A stretch of 64,000 nucleotides of DNA from contig CBDCUW010000003.1 of NCBI GenBank assembly GCA_965222745.1, positions 62,001 through 126,000 of the forward strand, read 5' to 3'. Below are positions 1-7,676 of this stretch, in pieces. Made by a program: the position numbers and the translations under genes. The notes beneath the pieces were generated by a model that worked only from the letters and a program-made list of their open reading frames with translations, made no database searches and was not told where the DNA came from. Position 1 is the stretch's first letter. Each line of letters begins with the position of its first letter. This stretch comes from CBDCUW01 sp965222745. Lineage in GTDB: Bacteria > Planctomycetota > Planctomycetia > Pirellulales > Pirellulaceae.

Positions 1-820
1 TAAACCCACCGCCGGGAACATACTCGAACGATCCATCAGCGTTGAAATAATTGAGTGTTCCGTACTCCGGTTCCAACTGCAACGTGGCGGTTAGCGGGTC
101 TGCATCGGCATCCACATCGTTGCCGAGCACGCCCGACGCTGGAACACTCAGCGTCATACCGGGGACAACCGAATAACTGTCGTCCGCGGCTGTGGGCGGC
201 TGGTTGTCGCCGCCTCCGTCACCATCCGCTGGACTTAGCTGTAGCTGCAGGATGTAGTTGCCGGTGTAGTAACCACCGTATCCCGATCCACCGAAAGTCG
301 GATCGTAAAACTCGTTGCCGGCCCCCGATATGCCCACATAGTGATAGTCGCTCGCCAAGGCGGTGTAGGAAAGGTAAGGATCGAAGCTGCTATACGAATC
401 GTTGGGACTGCTTCCGCTGGCGTTGCTCGCCTGTTCCGTTCCCTCGAAGTCGAATAGACGCAGGTGAGTATCGAGATATCCGTTGTACGTTCCATCGTCC
501 AGGTATTCCGCATCAACGTCCACATCGATGAAATCGCCTTCGTTCAACCAGATACGGTACAGATCGACATCGTTGCTGCCGTAATCACCATCGCCGATCA
601 TCTGACTGATTTCCAACAAAGAATCGGGCTCCAACGTGACCGAATGGGCGGCGCTGATATCATCACCAGGCACGTCGGCGGCTAGCATCTGCCTGCCTTC
701 CAAGAGCTCCGATAACATCACCCGTCCACGGCGATGTTTCGCAAGCAGTCTGCCTCGATGCCGGCGATGCAAGAGTTTGAGCCACTTTTGTTCTTGTCGG
801 TTCATCTTGATTCTGCGCAT
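1..820 (-). CDS. Partial planctomycete extracellular surface protein (C-terminus off window)
   Basis: The reading frame is open from the ATG at 820 to the window edge, so only the first 273 residues are visible. The N-terminus is very basic and ends in LEGRQMLAAD at about residues 46-55, the motif of the planctomycete extracellular-protein N-terminal domain (Planc_extracel type), which marks exported proteins. Next comes an Asp/Gly/Tyr-rich beta domain of the pre-peptidase C-terminal or calcium-binding kind (DVDLYRIWL, FIDVDVDAEY). The last part begins NQPPTAADDSYSV and continues as a cadherin/VCBS-like Ig repeat (VLGNDVDADADPLTA). This architecture suits a large modular adhesin or matrix protein. 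Enzymatic domains could lie in the missing part. Confidence 0.8.
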   Translation of the reverse strand, partial: MRRIKMNRQEQKWLKLLHRRHRGRLLAKHRRGRVMLSELLEGRQMLAADVPGDDISAAHSVTLEPDSLLEISQMIGDGDYGSNDVDLYRIWLNEGDFIDVDVDAEYLDDGTYNGYLDTHLRLFDFEGTEQASNASGSSPNDSYSSFDPYLSYTALASDYHYVGISGAGNEFYDPTFGGSGYGGYYTGNYILQLQLSPADGDGGGDNQPPTAADDSYSVVPGMTLSVPASGVLGNDVDADADPLTATLQLEPEYGTLNYFNADGSFEYVPGGGF

Positions 821-1389
821 CTAGAGATGTGGGTTGAAAAAATCCTCGGGGAAACGTCGCCTGCACCGACAGTCGCTGCCATTGCCCGATATTCCGTAGC
901 CACCTAGCAAGTAAATTGACGCGTGCTTGCCAGCGATGTGGTTACACGTGCCGGCGTCTTTGTCTGCCGCAAATCCGTTGCGAAGAATTCACCGATCGAA
1001 GGTGACGTTGAATGGCAATGGGCCAGAGGACCCCGAAGTCGTCTTGAGAGTAAGATCTACTTACAAACATGTTGCTCGCTCCGCGTCAAATGAAGAGTGA
1101 TCTTCCCCTTCGCACAACGCGGCGAAACCTGACCATCGTTCAGCCGACTCATGCAGCCAAGCTCGTTGACATCCAGAGAGATCGCCGATCATGGTAACGG
1201 TGGTTCAACACGATACTCAACAAAAAAAAGAGAGATTTGCATTTCACGGTGCGTTGGGGCGCACCGACTGCGGCCAATCAGCAAACCTGAAACATCGGCG
1301 AGCCCAAGCCTCGCAAAAACACGTTAACATGTTCACTGCACCCCTTTTCCATGCTGTGCCGGTTCTCTTGGGGTATACTCTCGCCTGCT
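821..1389. other. Intergenic region, no gene recognised
   Basis: These 569 bases separate the divergent surface protein and methyltransferase genes. One open frame (1191-1406) has no family resemblance and overlaps the methyltransferase start, so it was not accepted. I see no tRNA, repeat or clear terminator. The region probably holds both promoters, but I could not place them. Confidence 0.5.
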
Positions 1390-2112
1390 ATGCCAGAAAA
1401 CGCTGATCCTTTTTTTGAGCCGTATGATCGCGATGAGATTGCTTACGGCGATTTGCCGTCGGCTGCTGTTTCGGCTTACCTGCGCCAGGTTTCTGGGGGC
1501 GGACCGGCGGTTGATTTAGGTGCCGGCGCGGGACGCGATACGATCGCGCTTGCCAAGGCTGGTTACGACGTGAAAGCGGTCGACTTGAGCGAGCGTGGTT
1601 TGGCACGGATCAAAGAGCGCGCGGTCGAGGTCGGGGTGAGCGAGCGAGTGCAAACGTGCGCCGGAGATGTCCGTGAAGTCGAATTGCCGCGATCCCACTT
1701 CGCGGCGATCGTGGCGACGACGGTTTTGGATCACGTTCCCGCCGCCGATGCGACCGAACTTTGGAAACGAATGGTCGCGGCGCTATCAGACAACGGGTTT
1801 CTGTATGTCGAGGTTCACACGACGGAGGATCCCGGCTGCGACCAGCAACCTGGGGCCTGCAGTGATGCGCCGGTCAGTGAAACCGCGTCGGCCGTCGTCA
1901 ACTACTTCGCCCCGAACCAACTGGCAAGCTGGGCCGCCGATCCGGAAGCGAAGTTACGAATCCTTCGCTACGAAGAACGACTCGAATGGGATTACACTCA
2001 CGGGCCCGAACACCTTCACGGCAAAGCGGTTTTGCTTGCCGTGCGCAGCGGATTTCATCCCGAATGGTACGGCCAGCCAGCCGCTTTTCCGCGAGATGGA
2101 TGCCGGTCGTAG
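1390..2112 (+). CDS. Class I SAM-dependent methyltransferase (TehB-like)
   Basis: This 240-residue protein starts at the ATG at 1390, giving MPENADPFFEPYD; a longer frame from 1351 adds only unrelated residues. Motif I is VDLGAGAGRDTIALA at about residues 37-51, the glycine-rich SAM-binding loop. The acidic motif II follows in VKAVDLSE, and IVATTVLDHVP is the post-motif segment. These features place it among small class I methyltransferases related to the tellurite-resistance TehB group. The substrate cannot be read from the sequence. A Cys-containing loop (CDQQPGACSD) in the C-terminal half is unusual for the family. It stands alone between divergent neighbours. Confidence 0.8.
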   Translation: MPENADPFFEPYDRDEIAYGDLPSAAVSAYLRQVSGGGPAVDLGAGAGRDTIALAKAGYDVKAVDLSERGLARIKERAVEVGVSERVQTCAGDVREVELPRSHFAAIVATTVLDHVPAADATELWKRMVAALSDNGFLYVEVHTTEDPGCDQQPGACSDAPVSETASAVVNYFAPNQLASWAADPEAKLRILRYEERLEWDYTHGPEHLHGKAVLLAVRSGFHPEWYGQPAAFPRDGCRS

Positions 2113-2183
2113 AAAGCTCGCACGAAGGGCTTGCCTGTTACGGCCTACGATTTTCCGATGGACCGCTGATCACCGTGCGGCGA

Positions 2184-2738
2184 CTAACTCGACGGGCCGG
2201 CCTTCCCTTGTCCACCGCGGTTGCCGTTCCCGTTCCCTTGCCCATTTCCGCTTCCTCGTCCACCACCGTTTCCATTTCCTCGTCCGTTTCCATTTCCTCG
2301 TCCGCCACCGTTTCCATTGCCCCTGCCGTTTCCGTTGGGCCGATTACCCTGCAAAGCCGTCGCGTCAACGACCAGGTCGGCTGCAGGAATCGTTGATCCC
2401 GAATAAAGAAAGACGCGTATCTGCGTCGCAGTGGGTGACAGTCGAGTTAGTTCGCAACGTGCATCCGGGAGGGCGCCGGCGGGATCGACAATCGTTCCAC
2501 TGGTCATCGGATCGACTCGCAGCAGCGCGATCGATCGCTGCACCAATCCCTCCGCGGCATGCCGACCGATGCCAGAACTTTGTAGTGCTTCCACGCGAGC
2601 GATCGCGCGGCCGCCGCTGCGAAGCATTGCTACCGCGGCCAGTGACAAAACAGCCGCGGCCAGAGTGCAGACCAGCAGGGCGGATCCGTTTCGTTTTCGG
2701 CGATGTGGCTTCGGTTGCATAGGAGGGCGGCTCGGCAT
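2184..2738 (-). CDS. Pseudopilin-like protein with Gly/Asn/Arg repeat tail
   Basis: Last gene of a five-gene minus-strand pseudopilin cluster. A basic N-terminus (RRKRNGSALLVCTLAAAVLS) runs into one hydrophobic helix, as in type II secretion minor pseudopilins of the GspK kind, although the canonical Gly-Phe-Thr-Leu-x-Glu processing site is not clear. The middle third resembles a pilin globular domain. The C-terminal 50 or so residues are a low-complexity run of GNGRGNGNGGG units, probably disordered or adhesive. The stop of the upstream gene abuts this start, implying translational coupling. A second ATG at 2720 is possible. Confidence 0.6.
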   Translation of the reverse strand: MPSRPPMQPKPHRRKRNGSALLVCTLAAAVLSLAAVAMLRSGGRAIARVEALQSSGIGRHAAEGLVQRSIALLRVDPMTSGTIVDPAGALPDARCELTRLSPTATQIRVFLYSGSTIPAADLVVDATALQGNRPNGNGRGNGNGGGRGNGNGRGNGNGGGRGSGNGQGNGNGNRGGQGKAGPSS

Positions 2739-3260
2739 TCAAACTTGCGGTGGTACGGCGATGGTGGAATTGACGGTAACCCATTGGCCACTGGCGGCAT
2801 CTTGGGCTCGCAAGGAGATCGCCAATCCGGTTTGGGCGATCGGCGGAGTGACCCGGTTGATCGCGCGAAACTGAACTTCTCTTACTCCGTCTACCAGCAC
2901 CGTCTCGTCGTTTCCCCGCAGCAACACCAGGTTGCCTCGGCGAACTTCGATACGGGCGACGCTCGAATCGGACAATCGCAACGTCAACCGCCGCGTGTTG
3001 ACCGCAAGAATGTCGCTGTCACGCACGGTACTGGCGACCCACCTCAGACCGGTGCGAAGCCCGGCTTGGACGGACGTATTTCCGGTTGCCGTGGCGATGG
3101 ATTGGCTTGACGCACGAATCACGCCGGCAATCGGCACGATCATCACGGCAACGATCGCGGTGCAGGCGATCACTTCCAGCAAACTGATTGCGTAGCGGCG
3201 TTTTCGGCGGCCACCACAGCTGATCGAACCTCCCTGCAAAACTTTGCGTGTACTGGTCAT
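2739..3260 (-). CDS. Prepilin-type pseudopilin (GspJ/PilW-like)
   Basis: A basic leader (GGRRKRRYAISLLEVIA) precedes a type IV prepilin methylation motif in which I read S-L-L-E-V, with the conserved Glu, followed by the hydrophobic helix CTAIVAVMIVPIAGVI. A globular domain of about 120 residues follows. Such proteins are cleaved by prepilin peptidase and assembled into a type II secretion pseudopilus or type IV pilus tip. The ATG at 3260 overlaps the stop of the upstream gene as ATGA, which decides the start over the longer frame from 3272. Assignment to GspJ rather than GspI rests mainly on size and gene order. Confidence 0.65.
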   Translation of the reverse strand: MTSTRKVLQGGSISCGGRRKRRYAISLLEVIACTAIVAVMIVPIAGVIRASSQSIATATGNTSVQAGLRTGLRWVASTVRDSDILAVNTRRLTLRLSDSSVARIEVRRGNLVLLRGNDETVLVDGVREVQFRAINRVTPPIAQTGLAISLRAQDAASGQWVTVNSTIAVPPQV

Positions 3261-3685
3261 GGCGCGGCCCACTGAGTTCGCAGCGACTGGGACGGTTCGC
3301 CAGTGTCCAGCCGACCGTTTTGATTTTGATCTTGCCAGAGGTCGACAAGGATCGTCAGCAGTTCGGCCGGAGCAACGGTTGCGTCGGCGGCGACGCGAAC
3401 ACGACCCACCAGGTGGGGCACGTCGCCCGATGCAATCGGAGCGGCGCGGTCAAGCGGCGTACCGAACACTGCCGCAAACGCCGCAGGTTCGGCCAAAGAG
3501 ACCTTGGTGGTTTCGAGCAACTGATCTGCTTCGTACAGTATCGCATCGCGAGTTTCCAAGCGATGGTTGGACGAACGAGACTTTCCAATCAAGTGCACCG
3601 ACGGAATCAACAATACCGCCATCAGCATCGAACCGGTTGCGACGTCGATCAGTGTTGCGCCTGTACGTGAGCATCTACGGTTCAT
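3257..3685 (-). CDS. Pseudopilin-like protein (GspI/PilV-like position)
   Basis: The start MNRRCSRTGATLIDVATGSM at 3685 was preferred over an upstream ATG because it puts the prepilin-like segment at the N-terminus. The motif reads G-A-T-L-I-D-V: Asp replaces the usual Glu at the +5 position, which would weaken N-methylation or subunit docking. A hydrophobic stretch (MLMAVLLIPSVHLIG) follows, then a soluble domain ending in an Asp/Gln/Asn-rich loop (DLWQDQNQNGRLDTGE) that resembles a calcium-binding loop. It overlaps the next gene by four bases and lies 8 bases after the preceding one. Confidence 0.55.
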   Translation of the reverse strand: MNRRCSRTGATLIDVATGSMLMAVLLIPSVHLIGKSRSSNHRLETRDAILYEADQLLETTKVSLAEPAAFAAVFGTPLDRAAPIASGDVPHLVGRVRVAADATVAPAELLTILVDLWQDQNQNGRLDTGEPSQSLRTQWAAP

Positions 3686-3693
3686 GGTGCTAC

Positions 3694-4158
3694 CTACGGC
3701 AAAATGCGGGTGACTTGGCCATCGGCTGGTGAAACATCGACCGAGCCTTGGGATCGCGAACGTCGGATGGTCCAATGAAGTGCCCGGTTGGAACTTCCAG
3801 TGGGATCAAATCGGATCGTTCGTGGAACACCGCGAACGCGAACGTCGCTCCCCAATTCGACCGTACGATTTCTTCCGGCGCCAAACGGGCCTGCCTCCTC
3901 GGTGATCAACAACTGCTCGATGCCGCCACGACGCAGCCGGCGGACCCGAACGACCGCCTGGTTAGTGATCGCCGTGTTTCGAGCCGCTCCCAGGGTTTCG
4001 GCAATGTCGCCGGTCACGCTGGTGACGCTTCGCCGTGCGACCCACTGGCCGTCCAACAAGATGGAGCTGGTGACGGCAGCGGCGCTAAGCAGAACGATCA
4101 CCATGATCGTCTCGATCAGTGTGACACCCTGCGGACGTTGGGAACGAGAATGATGCAT
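3694..4158 (-). CDS. Prepilin-type pseudopilin (GspH-like)
   Basis: The 154-residue product opens with SQRPQGVTLIETIMVIVLLS, a textbook type IV prepilin site: Gly before the cleavage point, Glu at +5, then a hydrophobic helix. The soluble part contains a GspH-like run (ARNTAITNQAVVRVRRLRRG) in which a segment after the helix carries the 'AR..Ai..n..V.v' pattern typical of GspH/FimT. It is therefore likely a minor pseudopilin of a type II secretion or type IV pilus system. It lies second in the cluster, downstream of the GspG-like gene. Confidence 0.7.
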   Translation of the reverse strand: MHHSRSQRPQGVTLIETIMVIVLLSAAAVTSSILLDGQWVARRSVTSVTGDIAETLGAARNTAITNQAVVRVRRLRRGGIEQLLITEEAGPFGAGRNRTVELGSDVRVRGVPRTIRFDPTGSSNRALHWTIRRSRSQGSVDVSPADGQVTRILP

Positions 4159-4292
4159 CGGACGCAGATTTGCGAGAGCGACGATGATAAAAAAGGTCCG
4201 CCAGAGTCACGCGGCTCAGTCGAGCCGCGATCAGCCGTAGCGGACCATCGAAGTCGAATCAGATTCGTCGAGATCAGTTTTTCATCGACGAA

Positions 4293-4619
4293 TTAGTTCT
4301 TGGAAAACATCCCCGTGCTTTGCGTGTACGTATAGTTGTTCCGAATCTTTCGCAAACGCAGCTTTTCTTCGCGCGTGGTGTTGGCCAGGTATCCGGCGCT
4401 AGCCAAGGTATACACGCTGCTCGGATACTGGCCTACCTCCAAAAAATACGTTTGAGACATGGCGTTCAGGGTCGCGATCTCTTGGTCGGCAAGTTTATCT
4501 TCGCTCTTGGCCCGCATCGGTGCGACGGTGGCCACGGTCGCGGCGGCGACAACCGCCAAAATCACGACAGCTGCAATGACCTCCAAGAGCGAAAAGCCCT
4601 TCTTTTTGTTTCGTTTCAT
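4293..4619 (-). CDS. Major pseudopilin-like protein (GspG-like)
   Basis: First gene of the pseudopilin cluster, 108 residues. MKRNKKKGFSLLEVIAAVVI is a perfect class III prepilin leader: seven-residue basic leader, Gly, Phe +1, Glu +5. A long hydrophobic helix continues into the amphipathic half. The C-terminal part (FLEVGQYPSSVYTLASAGYL) matches the short globular domain of GspG-type major pseudopilins, where 'YP..L..L...GYL' recurs. No ATPase, secretin or inner-membrane platform gene is in the window, so the assembly machinery must be elsewhere. Confidence 0.75.
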   Translation of the reverse strand: MKRNKKKGFSLLEVIAAVVILAVVAAATVATVAPMRAKSEDKLADQEIATLNAMSQTYFLEVGQYPSSVYTLASAGYLANTTREEKLRLRKIRNNYTYTQSTGMFSKN

Positions 4620-4731
4620 CTGTGTACATTCCGAGGAATAAGTGAGTAGAGGAGTAGAAATCGATGGTTCTACCGCGTCTACTTGAAGGTTAGGTCACAA
4701 AATCGACCGGCGCCGGTTCTGAAGAAAAAAA

Positions 4732-6165
4732 ATGTCCAACCGTTTTACTAGCCTCAGCCCAATCGACGATTCCGTGATCTGGTCTGGCGAGGCGACTTCG
4801 CAGCAGCAGATCAAGCGGGTGATGCAACAATCGGCCCAGGCAGGAGGCTTGTGGCGCGACACAGCCTTGGAAGACCGCATCGAAATCGTTCGCCGTTATG
4901 GAAAACACCTGAGCGACCACCAGGAAGAAATTACCGACTTGATCAGCCGCGAAGTCGGCAAGCTGCATTGGGATGCGCGGGCAGAAGTGGCTGCGGGAAT
5001 CGGAAAAATCGAACTGTCCATTGGCGCGATTGGCCAGCGACGTGGCGAGCAATCAACCGGCAGTGGTGACCTCCGCCGCGTGATTCGATATCAGCCGATT
5101 GGTGTGACGCTTGTGCTGGGGCCCTTCAATTTTCCGCTCCACCTGCCCGGCGGCCAGATCATCCCTGCGCTGCTGGCCGGCAATACGGTTGTCTTCAAAC
5201 CCAGCGACCAGGCAACAGCCGTCGGCCAGTGGATGCTCGACGCGTGGCGATCGGTCGGTTTGCCCGAGGCGGTGTTGCAAATGATCACCGGCGGTGTCGC
5301 CGAAGCAGCTGCCGCCATCGACTCGCCGCAAGTCGCGGGAGTCTTTTTGACGGGCGGCCGCGCCGCTGGACGGGCGATTCATCGGCAACTCGCCGGACGC
5401 CCCGAAGTCTTGCTGGCACTGGAACTGGGCGGAAACAATCCGATCGTTGTCACCGGTGATGTGCCTGCGAAAACGGTCGCTTCGCTGGTTTCCTTTTCGG
5501 CTTTTATTTCGGCGGGACAACGATGCACCTGCGCACGACGATTGATCCTGGAAGAAAACGCCCAAACGCCTAGCCAACTTGCCGCGTTGGTCGATCGGAC
5601 CGCCGCGATCAAAGTCGGATTGCCGGACGCCGAGCCGGTACCTCACGTCGGGCCGCTCATTTCGGCCCAGGCTGCGGACGGTTTGCAGCAAACGTACGAT
5701 CGCCTTCTGCAACTCGGTTGCCAACCGTTGCTACCGATGAAGCGTGATGCGTCGCGGTCCAACCTCGTTCATCCGGCGATCGTCGATGCCACGTCGGCGG
5801 GCAAATCGGAACTGCAGCAAATGGGTGACATGGAATGGTTTGGGCCACTCTTGGTGGTTCAGCGGGTAGCCGACTTTGAAACAGCGGTCGAATCGGCCAG
5901 CCGCACTTGCTATGGTTTGGCCGCATCCCTGTTGGGCGGAACCCGGTTGATGTTCGATCGGTTTGTCCGCCAGGTCGGTGCCGGGGTGGTGAATTGGAAT
6001 CGTCCCACCACCGGTGCCGCCGGCGCTCTGCCGTTCGGCGGATTGGGAGACAGCGGCAATCATCGGCCTGCCGGTTTCTTTGCGATCGATTTCTGCAACG
6101 ATCCGATTGCATCGCTGGAATCCGACGCGCCGCCGACTGAGGATCCATGGAGCATCGCACGGTGA
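4732..6165 (+). CDS. astD: N-succinylglutamate 5-semialdehyde dehydrogenase AstD
   Basis: This 477-residue aldehyde dehydrogenase oxidises N-succinylglutamate semialdehyde to N-succinylglutamate with NAD, the fourth step of arginine succinyltransferase catabolism. Visible landmarks are the GPFNFPLHLPGG loop (Asn133), the cofactor-binding FKPSD (Lys156), the general-base motif LELGG (Glu231) and AGQRCTCARR (catalytic Cys265). The CTCARR context is particular to the AstD subgroup. Its length agrees with the roughly 490 residues of proteobacterial AstD. astB follows after 7 bases, which supports the pathway assignment. astA, astC and astE are not in the window. Confidence 0.87.
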   Translation: MSNRFTSLSPIDDSVIWSGEATSQQQIKRVMQQSAQAGGLWRDTALEDRIEIVRRYGKHLSDHQEEITDLISREVGKLHWDARAEVAAGIGKIELSIGAIGQRRGEQSTGSGDLRRVIRYQPIGVTLVLGPFNFPLHLPGGQIIPALLAGNTVVFKPSDQATAVGQWMLDAWRSVGLPEAVLQMITGGVAEAAAAIDSPQVAGVFLTGGRAAGRAIHRQLAGRPEVLLALELGGNNPIVVTGDVPAKTVASLVSFSAFISAGQRCTCARRLILEENAQTPSQLAALVDRTAAIKVGLPDAEPVPHVGPLISAQAADGLQQTYDRLLQLGCQPLLPMKRDASRSNLVHPAIVDATSAGKSELQQMGDMEWFGPLLVVQRVADFETAVESASRTCYGLAASLLGGTRLMFDRFVRQVGAGVVNWNRPTTGAAGALPFGGLGDSGNHRPAGFFAIDFCNDPIASLESDAPPTEDPWSIAR

Positions 6166-6172
6166 AACCAAA

Positions 6173-7489
6173 ATGCGGCTGATCGAAGTACAAGTGGACC
6201 GGCTGGTCGGGCCGACTCATCACTTTGGCGGACTGGGTGTTGGCAACATCGCTTCGTCCCAGCACGCCTGGCAACCTTCCAATCCAGCCGCCGCCGCCCT
6301 GCAGGGACTCGACAAGATGCGCCTGGTCGCTGGTTTGGGAGTACCGCAAGTGATCCTTCCGCCTCAGGTTCGTCCCGACATCGGGCTGCTTCGATCGCTG
6401 GGGTTTCACGGTACGCTCTCCGACGTGTTGGCACAGGCGCAGCAGCAAACTCCCTCGATATTGTCGGCGGCGATGAGCTGTTCGGCGATGTGGACAGCGA
6501 ATGCGGCTACGGTCGCTCCGGCGGTCGATAGCGGCCAAGATGATTTGACCATCACCATCGCGAACCTGACAGGCAGCCTGCACCGCGCCATCGAACCGCC
6601 ACAAACGACCACCGACTTGAAACGTACTTTTTCGACGATCGGCAGAATCTGCCCACCACTGCTTGGCGGCACAGCGATGCGAGACGAAGGAGCGGCAAAC
6701 CACATGCGGCTGGCGACGGCAAACGACCAACCCGGTTTGCATTTGCTGGTTCACGGAGACGGATCGCCGGCAACCAAGAAATATTGGCCCCGCCAAACCT
6801 TAGCGGCCAGCCAATCGGTCGCCCGAACGATGCATCTGAATCCCAAGAACGTTTTCTTTTTGAAGCAAAACGCTCAAGCGATCGACGCGGGAGCGTTTCA
6901 CAATGACGTCGTCGCGGCAAGCCACGAAAACCTGCTGCTTCACCACGAATTGGCATTCGAACGTTCCAACCGTGATGATCCCTGGCCAGCGATCGAAGAT
7001 CGATTCCGGGAAGTCTGCGGTGATCGTTTGGTGCGAATCGAAGTACCGGCCGAAGCGATTTCGATCGACGATGCGGTGGCCACCTACCTGTTCAACAGCC
7101 AAATCGTTTCCTCGCCCGATCCGTCGGAACCGCCCATTTTGATCTGCCCGGCACAGGTGCACTTGCATCCGGGCGCCCGCGAAATTGTCGAAACGTGGCG
7201 TGACCAATTGGGATTGTTTTCACACGTTTACTCCGTCGATCTGTCACTCAGCATGGCCGGCGGCGGCGGTCCGGCATGTCTGCGTTTACGAGTCCCGGTC
7301 AGCGAAGACCAATTGCCGCAGTTGCCCCCAAGCATGCTCTGGTCTGAGCAACTGGACACATCGCTGCGGCAGTTGATTCAGCAGCACTATCCCACCCACG
7401 TGACTATCGACGATCTCGCGGACGAATCCTTCGTCCATTCAGCCGAGGAGACCACGCGGTTGGTACGAGAGAGAATTCTGGCCGGCTGA
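6173..7489 (+). CDS. astB: N-succinylarginine dihydrolase AstB
   Basis: The 438-residue product hydrolyses N2-succinylarginine to succinylornithine, CO2 and ammonia in the arginine succinyltransferase pathway. The start is the ATG at 6173, eight bases after the astD stop, because it yields the family N-terminus (VDRLVGPTHHFGGLGVGN). The C-terminal GGGGPACLRLRVPV carries the catalytic cysteine (Cys369) of the amidinotransferase-like pentein fold, and the HHELAFE and QVHLHPGAREIVE segments hold conserved family residues. Length matches E. coli AstB (447). Co-transcription with astD is near certain. Confidence 0.9.
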   Translation: MRLIEVQVDRLVGPTHHFGGLGVGNIASSQHAWQPSNPAAAALQGLDKMRLVAGLGVPQVILPPQVRPDIGLLRSLGFHGTLSDVLAQAQQQTPSILSAAMSCSAMWTANAATVAPAVDSGQDDLTITIANLTGSLHRAIEPPQTTTDLKRTFSTIGRICPPLLGGTAMRDEGAANHMRLATANDQPGLHLLVHGDGSPATKKYWPRQTLAASQSVARTMHLNPKNVFFLKQNAQAIDAGAFHNDVVAASHENLLLHHELAFERSNRDDPWPAIEDRFREVCGDRLVRIEVPAEAISIDDAVATYLFNSQIVSSPDPSEPPILICPAQVHLHPGAREIVETWRDQLGLFSHVYSVDLSLSMAGGGGPACLRLRVPVSEDQLPQLPPSMLWSEQLDTSLRQLIQQHYPTHVTIDDLADESFVHSAEETTRLVRERILAG

Positions 7490-7525
7490 AAAGCTTTTCG
7501 CTAACCCGGTTTATTCATGACTATC

Positions 7526-7662
7526 GTAGGCCGTAACAAGCAAACCCTTACGGTGCCGGAACTTCCGTCGCCTGCGAGAAGTTTTTTGTCTCCAGCGCTG
7601 CGCGCAAGCACGAGCCGGTTTGCGCAGTTACGGCATAGTGTTGCGACGTCGGTCCGGCCTAC
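7526..7662. repeat. Divergent copy of the GTAGGCC...GGCCTAC intergenic palindrome
   Basis: The astB-sulfatase gap contains GTAGGCCGTAAC at its left and GTCCGGCCTAC at its right, the same inverted ends as the family-A repeats found at five other intergenic places in the window. The interior differs from the other copies. This may be an old or chimeric copy. No gene is seen between astB and the convergent sulfatase. Confidence 0.35.
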
Positions 7663-7676
7663 ACGAATAATCCAGG

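Noticed and set aside
1191..1406. 71-residue open frame upstream of the methyltransferase
   Set aside because: No motif, no ribosome-binding site, overlaps the methyltransferase start.
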